DNA from: Candidatus Dadabacteria bacterium
GTDB taxonomy: Bacteria > Desulfobacterota_D > UBA1144 > Nemesobacterales > JAJCZQ01
Assembly: GCA_030624695.1 (NCBI GenBank)
Contig: JAUXJP010000010.1
Span: forward strand, 1 to 12,082
DNA length: 12,082 nucleotides
Direction: 5' to 3'
In this document: one piece after another, positions 6,714-12,082 of the stretch
How the letters are laid out: each line of letters starts with the position of its first letter
How positions within the stretch are numbered: the first letter of the stretch is position 1
The notes under the pieces: generated by a model
Database searches by the model: none
Told to the model about the DNA's origin: nothing
What the model saw: only the letters and a program-made list of their open reading frames with translations
Made by a program: the position numbers and the translations under genes

Positions 6714-9353
6714 ATGCTTAAAAACCCACTTGTAATTAGCAAAGAAGATTTAAAAACCGAACTCAAATTCTATTTTGACAGGTCAAGAAACAATCTCAGG
6801 GAAAAACACAGGAGAAGAAGCAAGAAGCACAAGGCAAGCCTTGGGATTGAACTTTGCAGGGAAAGGTCTGCGTTAAATGATGAAATTATAGTCAGGGCCC
6901 TTTCGGAATTTGGATTTAAAGACGTTAAGGGAATTTCCATTATTGCTCTTGGGGGTTACGGCAGAGATGAACTTTGTCCATATTCAGATATTGACCTGCT
7001 TATTTTGTATAGTGTGAAAAGCAAGAAATGGGCTAAAGAACTTACTGAACACCTTCTTTATTTTTTATGGGATTTAAATTTAGAAATTGGGCATTCGGTG
7101 AGGACAGTTGATGAGTGTATAGAGTTATCAAAAGACGATGATACTACTATCCTAACATCGCTACTTGACTCAAGGCATATATATGGCGATGAGAAACTAA
7201 CCAAGAAACTTGAAAACAAACTTTACAATGAACTACTGCCTGAATATTCAAATATTTTTATTGATAAAAAAATTGCTGAAAGCAAAAACAGGGTAAGAAG
7301 GTACGGGGGTTCCGTATATTTACTCGAGCCGAACATAAAAGAGGGTGAAGGGGGCCTTAGAGATGTGCATACTGCCTTGTGGGTTGCACAGGCTAGGTAC
7401 AAGATTAAGAATTTCCGTGACCTTTTAAATATCGGAGTAATCAACAGTAAAGAACACAGGGTAATAGAGAAGTGCTATAACTTTCTGCTTGCCGTGAGGT
7501 CTCAGCTTCATTACCTGGCAAAGAGACGTGAAGACAGACTGAGTTTTGATTACCAGGAAAAGGTAGCAAGGTTTTTTGGTTACAGGGATGCAGAACTGCG
7601 GGCCGTTGAAAAATTTATGAGGGTTTACTACCTTCGTGCAAGGCTTACAAACCAGCAATCTGAACGAATAATTGAGAGCTGTATTACCAAAACCAGGGTT
7701 TCATCTGAAAGCAGGAGGACTACTTACCTTGAAAACGGGTTTACTATCCAGGGTGGTTGCCTTTCTGTTACAAGTAGGAATGTATTTAAAGAAAATCCCG
7801 TGAACTTAATCAGGGCGTTTGAGTATGCAAATAAACACAGTGTCAAGATGAGCAAACATTTGACATGGCTGATACGGGAAAACTCAATTCATATTGATGA
7901 TAAGGTTAGAAGAAACAGTGAATTTAACGGCATATTCCTGAGAATATTAAAGACAGCCAAAAACGTATCCGAAATTTTATACCAGATGAATGAGCTCAGG
8001 CTACTTGCCCACTATATCCCGGAATTTGGAAAGATTGTATGCATGGTACAGCACGATGCCTATCATGTTTACACCGTGGATGTCCATTCGATCTTTATGG
8101 TACGCGAAATTGAAAAACTGACAAACTATAGTTACGAGGAAGAGTTTCCACTTCTTACAAAGATTGCAGAATCAGTCGAAAAAAGGCACGTACTTTACCT
8201 TGCATGCCTTATTCATGATGCTGGTAAGGGCAGCGGCAAGGACCACTCTGAAAAAGGTGCACGTATGGCACCAGTGATAGCTGAAAGGATGGGCCTTAAT
8301 AAGCAGGAATCAATGCAGCTTGAGTTTCTCGTTAAATACCACCTGATAATGCCGCACTATTCCCAGAGAAGAGACCTTCATGATGTGAGCCTTATCGAAC
8401 GGTTTTCTGAAATGGTAAAAAGCCTCGAAACACTTATTCTTCTTTACCTTCTTACTTTTGCCGATATGAGGTCTGTCGGGCCTGACGTATGGTCCAACTG
8501 GAAAGGGATGCTTCTAAGGGAGCTGTATTTAAGAACAGCAAAATACCTGGAGCTCGGGGAATATACTAAAGAATCGGTTGAGAAAAGAAAAGAGAGAGTA
8601 ATTGATAAAGTTCTAAAGATTAATAAAAAGCAGGTTTCTTTAAAAAGAACACGCAATATTCTGGACAGTATGCCGGATTCTTATTTTTCTGCCCATGCTC
8701 CCAAGGCAATTGCGAATCATATAAAAATTATTAATAAATCAGATTCAGATATGACAACTGACCTTGTGCACCATCCGCATGAAGAATACGATGAATTTAT
8801 ATTTTGGGGTAATGATGATAAAAAATTAATCTATAAAATTTGCGGCGTTTTAACAGCAGGCAATGTCAATATTCTCGGAGCAAGGATAGTTACAACAAAT
8901 GACGGCAGGGTGCTTGACGTTTTTTATGTAAATAAACTCGGTAAATCCACTTCTGATGAAAAAGAGGTGTGGGAAAAAATCAATACAAATTTAATCAGGG
9001 TACATAAAGGAAAAGACGATGTTGAGCAGCTTGTAAATAAAAGAAAAAGCGGGACTGCTTTCTATGAAAAAGTTATTCCCAAATATCCACCGAGAATCGA
9101 AATAGATAACAACTCTTCAGATACCTCAACCGTTATAGATATTTATACTCACGACAGGCCCGGGCTTTTATACGATGTTGCAAAGACCCTTGATAAACTG
9201 AGGCTGAATATTAATTATGCCAAAATTTCAACAAAAGTGGACCAGGTCGTTGATGTACTTTATGTATCTACGAGGGCAGGAAAGAAAATTACAGATGAAA
9301 AAAGAATTGAAAGAATAAAGAATGCACTTATGGATGCAATTACAACTCCTTAA
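6714..9353 (+). CDS. glnD: PII uridylyltransferase / uridylyl-removing enzyme GlnD
   Basis: GlnD senses glutamine: when nitrogen is scarce it uridylylates PII (GlnB/GlnK), and when glutamine is plentiful it removes the UMP, so steering ammonium transport and glutamine synthetase. The 879 residues contain all expected domains: nucleotidyltransferase with LGGYGRDELCPYSDIDLLIL (79-98; Asp92 and Asp94 bind metal), the GlnD-specific helical part with EPNIKEGEGGLRDVHTALW (205-223), an HD phosphohydrolase domain with QHDAYHVYTVDVH (446-458), IHDAGKG (500-506; His501-Asp502) and KDHSEKGA (509-516), and two C-terminal ACT domains near 704-775 and 806-876 (THDRPGLLYDVAKTL). Both active sites look intact, so it should be bifunctional. 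DVH replaces the more usual DEH at 456-458. There is no Shine-Dalgarno; translation probably depends on the methyltransferase gene ending two bases earlier. No PII or amtB gene is in the window. Confidence 0.97.
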   Translation: MLKNPLVISKEDLKTELKFYFDRSRNNLREKHRRRSKKHKASLGIELCRERSALNDEIIVRALSEFGFKDVKGISIIALGGYGRDELCPYSDIDLLILYSVKSKKWAKELTEHLLYFLWDLNLEIGHSVRTVDECIELSKDDDTTILTSLLDSRHIYGDEKLTKKLENKLYNELLPEYSNIFIDKKIAESKNRVRRYGGSVYLLEPNIKEGEGGLRDVHTALWVAQARYKIKNFRDLLNIGVINSKEHRVIEKCYNFLLAVRSQLHYLAKRREDRLSFDYQEKVARFFGYRDAELRAVEKFMRVYYLRARLTNQQSERIIESCITKTRVSSESRRTTYLENGFTIQGGCLSVTSRNVFKENPVNLIRAFEYANKHSVKMSKHLTWLIRENSIHIDDKVRRNSEFNGIFLRILKTAKNVSEILYQMNELRLLAHYIPEFGKIVCMVQHDAYHVYTVDVHSIFMVREIEKLTNYSYEEEFPLLTKIAESVEKRHVLYLACLIHDAGKGSGKDHSEKGARMAPVIAERMGLNKQESMQLEFLVKYHLIMPHYSQRRDLHDVSLIERFSEMVKSLETLILLYLLTFADMRSVGPDVWSNWKGMLLRELYLRTAKYLELGEYTKESVEKRKERVIDKVLKINKKQVSLKRTRNILDSMPDSYFSAHAPKAIANHIKIINKSDSDMTTDLVHHPHEEYDEFIFWGNDDKKLIYKICGVLTAGNVNILGARIVTTNDGRVLDVFYVNKLGKSTSDEKEVWEKINTNLIRVHKGKDDVEQLVNKRKSGTAFYEKVIPKYPPRIEIDNNSSDTSTVIDIYTHDRPGLLYDVAKTLDKLRLNINYAKISTKVDQVVDVLYVSTRAGKKITDEKRIERIKNALMDAITTP

Positions 9354-9356
9354 ATA

Positions 9357-10961
9357 ATGGGTAACAAACATCAAAGTATTCCACATACCAAGCTTAATAC
9401 GGACTACCTTATAATAGGTAGCGGGCTCGCCGGGCTTTATGCAGCGCATTATGCATCAAAGTTTGGCAAGGTGTTAATCGTCACAAAATCTACGGTTAAG
9501 GAAAGCAATTCATACTGGGCACAGGGAGGTATAGCTGCTGCCCTTGACCCCGAAGACTCCGCAGTTTTCCATAGTGAGGATACAATCAACGCCGGAAGAG
9601 ACCTTTGCAACATTGAAGCTGTCGAGGTGCTGGTAAAAGAAGGAAAGGAGCGCATCCTTGACCTTATAGAACTAGGAATGGTTTTTGATTCCGATGAGGA
9701 AGGACTGAAGTTTGGACTTGAAGGCGGCCATTCCAAAAGAAGGGTACTCCATGCAGGTGGTAATTCCACCGGTCAGGTTATGGTTGAATTTCTTATTTCA
9801 TCTGTTGAGAAAAATCCCAATATCGAGGTACTTGAGCTTGCAAGTGTTACGGACCTTATTTCTGACGGGAATAGCTGCAGTGGGGCCTGGGCATTTAACC
9901 AGGAAAAAAGTGAATATATTCTGATATATGCAAAAGCCACGGTACTTGCTACAGGCGGAGCATCCGCTTTATATGAAAGAACAACAAATCCCGAGGGGGC
10001 AACAGGGGAAGGTCTTGACCTGGCTTACAGGGCCGGGGCTGAACTGATGGATATGGAGTTTATACAGTTTCATCCAACTGCCTTTTACAGTGACAGCGGA
10101 GAAACTTTTTTAATTACAGAAGCAGTAAGAGGAGAGGGCGCGCACCTTGTAAACAGGGACGGCAAAAGATTTATGAATAAATACCACGGGCTCGGGGAAC
10201 TTGCTCCAAGGGACGTTGTGTCAAAGTCGATATACAACGAATTAAAGGAAACGGGCGGTAAATATGTATATCTTATGCTCAGCCATCTTGATAGATCATT
10301 TATTATAAAGAGGTTTTCAAATATTTTTGGACTCTGCATGGACCAGGGCCTTGACCTAACATGTGACCTGATACCAGTAGCACCAGCCGCCCATTATACT
10401 ATTGGCGGGGTAAGGACCGGGTTAATGGGTGAGACAAACCTCACGGGTCTTTATGCATGCGGCGAAGTAACCTGTACCGGTGTTCATGGTGCAAACAGGC
10501 TTGCGAGTAATTCACTGCTTGAGTGTATTGTATTTGCAAAACGGGCAATTGAAGGTGCAAATAAATATTTTGAAACCAGGGAAGAAATTATTCTTGAAGC
10601 AGGATCGCCCTGTATTTTTGGTGATACTGATGTTAAAGATCAGGAAAGATTTAATACGATTAAAAAAGAAATCCAGTGTTTGAATACTCAGGTCCTCGGT
10701 ATTATGAGAAACGGTACCGATATGAAAGACTATATTTCAAAACTTGAAACAATTATTGAAGAAAGCAGCAACCTTTCGGCTTGGTTTGCATATAAAATAT
10801 TAAGTATGGGTAAATTGAGCCAACTTATAGCAGATTCTGCATATTACAGGGAAGAATCAAGGGGTGCACACCTGAGAATTGATTTTCCCGAAGAGAAAGA
10901 AGAACTGAAAGTACATATTGTAAACCGAATGGGTTCTGAACCATACCAAGTAAAGCTCTGA
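9357..10961 (+). CDS. nadB: L-aspartate oxidase
   Basis: NadB is an FAD enzyme that oxidises L-aspartate to iminoaspartate, using oxygen or fumarate, the first step of de novo NAD synthesis; the product goes straight to NadA. The 534 residues show the FAD dinucleotide fold IIGSGLAGLYAA (19-30), NSYWAQGGIAAAL (51-63), LEGGHSKRRVLHAGG (121-135, Glu122 at the substrate site), IQFHPTAF (236-243, His239), ELAPRDVVSK (281-290, Arg285), APAAHYTIGGV (342-352, His346), and the second FAD segment YACGEVTCTGVHGANRLASN (366-385). The C-terminal helical domain includes ADSAYYREESRGAH (492-505). All residues I would expect for catalysis are present and the length is normal. It starts three bases after glnD without a Shine-Dalgarno, so it is probably coupled to glnD. 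Confusion with succinate dehydrogenase/fumarate reductase flavoproteins is ruled out by the following nadC and nadA. Confidence 0.97.
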   Translation: MGNKHQSIPHTKLNTDYLIIGSGLAGLYAAHYASKFGKVLIVTKSTVKESNSYWAQGGIAAALDPEDSAVFHSEDTINAGRDLCNIEAVEVLVKEGKERILDLIELGMVFDSDEEGLKFGLEGGHSKRRVLHAGGNSTGQVMVEFLISSVEKNPNIEVLELASVTDLISDGNSCSGAWAFNQEKSEYILIYAKATVLATGGASALYERTTNPEGATGEGLDLAYRAGAELMDMEFIQFHPTAFYSDSGETFLITEAVRGEGAHLVNRDGKRFMNKYHGLGELAPRDVVSKSIYNELKETGGKYVYLMLSHLDRSFIIKRFSNIFGLCMDQGLDLTCDLIPVAPAAHYTIGGVRTGLMGETNLTGLYACGEVTCTGVHGANRLASNSLLECIVFAKRAIEGANKYFETREEIILEAGSPCIFGDTDVKDQERFNTIKKEIQCLNTQVLGIMRNGTDMKDYISKLETIIEESSNLSAWFAYKILSMGKLSQLIADSAYYREESRGAHLRIDFPEEKEELKVHIVNRMGSEPYQVKL

Positions 10962-10984
10962 ATAGAATTCCTGTTACGGGGCAG

Positions 10985-10990
10985 TATAAT
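10985..10990 (+). promoter_or_regulatory. Possible internal -10 element before nadC
   Basis: A perfect TATAAT lies 12 bases before the nadC ATG in the 41-base nadB-nadC gap. There is no good -35 at 17 bases (10962-10967 reads ATAGAA) and no extended TG. If used, transcription would begin almost at the ATG. Equally it may be chance in AT-rich sequence. Confidence 0.25.
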
Positions 10991-11002
10991 TAGAAACCTC
11001 CT

Positions 11003-11848
11003 ATGGCTAAAAACAATTTAAACTGGTCAGAAGTAGAAAAATTATTAAACCTGGCATTTGAAGAAGATATTGGGACTGGAGATGTTACAACTGAGTCCAT
11101 TTTTCCGGATGATGCAGCATGTGAAGCTCTGATTAAGTGTAAGGAAGACGGAATACTCGCAGGGCTCCCGATTGCCAAAGCTGTTTTCGGAAAACTGGGT
11201 GCTATAAGGGAGTGGAATGAAGTTAAAAAAGACGGAGATAGTATTTCAGACGGGGATATTCTTGTTAGAATTTCGGGGTCACCAAAACAGATTCTAAGTG
11301 GCGAGCGCCTTGCACTAAATATACTTCAAAGGCTTAGCGGTATAGCCACTCTTACATCTAAATATGTGAATATTGTTGAAGGTCTGGATGTAAAAATAGT
11401 CGACACAAGGAAAACAGTCCCTGGTTTCAGGACTCTAAGTAAGTATGCAGTCAAAGTAGGTGGCGGGTTTAATCACAGGATGGGTTTATATGATGGCGTA
11501 TTAATTAAAGACAATCATATTAAGCAGGCCGGCGGGATAAAGAATGCAGTTGAAAAAATTAAACAAAAAGTTGGTAAGGAATATAAAATTGAAGTTGAGA
11601 CATCCAATCTGAATCAGGTTACGGTAGCTCTCGAAGCCGGGGCTGATATAATAATGCTTGATAATATTCGTGATGAGATGATGAAAGAAGCAGTAAAATT
11701 AATCGGAAAAAAAGCCTTGATTGAAGCCTCCGGAGGTATTAATTTAGAGAGAGTAAGGCAGATAGCAGAAATAGGCGTGGATATAATATCAATTGGTGCC
11801 CTTACACATTCGGCAATGGCTTTAGACCTAAGCCTTGATATGGTATAA
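11003..11848 (+). CDS. nadC: Nicotinate-nucleotide pyrophosphorylase (carboxylating), quinolinate phosphoribosyltransferase
   Basis: NadC condenses quinolinate with PRPP to nicotinate mononucleotide, releasing CO2 and pyrophosphate, the third step of de novo NAD synthesis. The 281 residues are the normal length. The N-terminal domain opens with EEDIGTGDVTT (20-30) and has ERLALNILQRLSGIAT (101-116); the barrel domain has DTRKTVPGFR (134-143), KYAVKVGGGFNHRMGLYDGV (147-166), IKDNH (168-172), EVET (197-200), IIMLDN (216-221), EASGGI (241-246) and SIGALTHSA (263-271). The arginines, lysines and acidic residues of the substrate pocket are all in place. It follows nadB after 41 bases. Its ATG has no Shine-Dalgarno; instead the seven bases just before it read ACCTCCT. 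A ModD-type molybdenum protein is a related alternative, excluded by position between nadB and nadA. Confidence 0.97.
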   Translation: MAKNNLNWSEVEKLLNLAFEEDIGTGDVTTESIFPDDAACEALIKCKEDGILAGLPIAKAVFGKLGAIREWNEVKKDGDSISDGDILVRISGSPKQILSGERLALNILQRLSGIATLTSKYVNIVEGLDVKIVDTRKTVPGFRTLSKYAVKVGGGFNHRMGLYDGVLIKDNHIKQAGGIKNAVEKIKQKVGKEYKIEVETSNLNQVTVALEAGADIIMLDNIRDEMMKEAVKLIGKKALIEASGGINLERVRQIAEIGVDIISIGALTHSAMALDLSLDMV

Positions 11849-11861
11849 TTATTTATAGATT

Positions 11862-11867
11862 GGTGAG
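11862..11867 (+). promoter_or_regulatory. Shine-Dalgarno for nadA
   Basis: GGTGAG lies four bases before the ATG at 11872, a short but usable distance. The same GGTGAG core precedes nuoE. The GTG inside it (11863-11865) is in frame with nadA and is an alternative start adding three residues. Confidence 0.55.
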
Positions 11868-11871
11868 TAAT

Positions 11872-12082
11872 ATGAATAACCTTAACGGCGTTGCGGAAGA
11901 AATTAATGCATTAAGGAAAGAAAAAAATGCTGTGATTCTAGCTCATAATTATCAGCTACCGGATGTCCAGGACATAGCTGATTATGTGGGTGATTCTCTT
12001 GGTCTGTCCCAGCAGGCTGCAAATACCGATGCAGATATAATAGTATTTTGCGGTGTACATTTTATGGCAGAGACCGCTTCCA
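11872..12082 (+). CDS. nadA: Quinolinate synthase, N-terminal part
   Basis: NadA is the [4Fe-4S] enzyme that condenses iminoaspartate from NadB with dihydroxyacetone phosphate to give quinolinate. The first 70 codons are present; the gene runs off the right edge. Recognisable phrases are AVILAHNYQLPDVQDIADYV (20-39), GDSLGLSQQA (40-49) and IIVFCGVHFMAETAS (56-70), which hold the first of the three repeated domains and the substrate-binding His25, Tyr27 and Ser42. The cluster cysteines normally lie further on, so they cannot be judged; Cys60 here is in the substrate loop and is not one of them by family position. The ATG is preferred over the in-frame GTG nine bases upstream because of the GGTGAG before it. 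It follows nadC after 23 bases, completing a nadB-nadC-nadA order. Confidence 0.96.
   Translation, partial: MNNLNGVAEEINALRKEKNAVILAHNYQLPDVQDIADYVGDSLGLSQQAANTDADIIVFCGVHFMAETAS

Noticed and set aside
9449..9769. 106-residue minus-strand frame opposite nadB
   Set aside because: Ser/Pro-rich shadow of a well-conserved region of nadB; no start signal.

Overview
The window is a gene-dense, fairly AT-rich stretch of ordinary bacterial chromosome. It holds ten complete protein genes that can be named at least to family level or are clear reading frames of a transcription unit, two further complete genes of unknown family counted among them below, and two genes cut by the window edges. There are no RNA genes, mobile elements, CRISPR arrays or phage genes. 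Gaps are all shorter than 300 bases. The presence of a full-length GlnD (PII uridylyltransferase/uridylyl-removing enzyme), the aspartate oxidase route to NAD, a DnaB helicase and a complex-I type NuoE points to a Gram-negative-type bacterium. Arginine is written very often with AGG/AGA. The protein types would fit a deltaproteobacterium-like lineage or a low-GC candidate phylum such as Dadabacteria or SAR324, but this placement is a guess from style, not from a marker gene.

Layout. (1) Bases 1-775, minus strand: a small unknown protein (371-775) followed by the start of aroA (EPSP synthase, cut at base 1). (2) Bases 887-2109, plus strand: a Cupin_5/DUF985 protein and a 211-residue protein of unknown family. 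(3) Bases 2106-5341, minus strand, read right to left: nuoE, a MOFRL-type glycerate 2-kinase, dnaB. The dnaB stop overlaps the stop of the convergent unknown gene by four bases. (4) Bases 5501-12082, plus strand: PduO-type cobalamin adenosyltransferase, a cation-dependent O-methyltransferase-like protein, glnD, nadB, nadC and the beginning of nadA. The first four genes of this last block are separated by -1, 2 and 3 bases, so they are almost certainly one transcript; nadC and nadA follow after 41 and 23 bases.

How the genes work together. NadB oxidises aspartate to iminoaspartate, NadA condenses that with dihydroxyacetone phosphate to quinolinate, and NadC converts quinolinate to nicotinate mononucleotide, so the right end is the complete de novo NAD entry pathway. 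Its tight joining to glnD, the sensor that uridylylates PII in response to glutamine, is the most interesting piece of context here: it could tie NAD synthesis to nitrogen status. I found no convincing undescribed system; the best open questions are the two unknown proteins, the orphan nuoE placed with glycerate kinase and dnaB, and possible leaderless starts.
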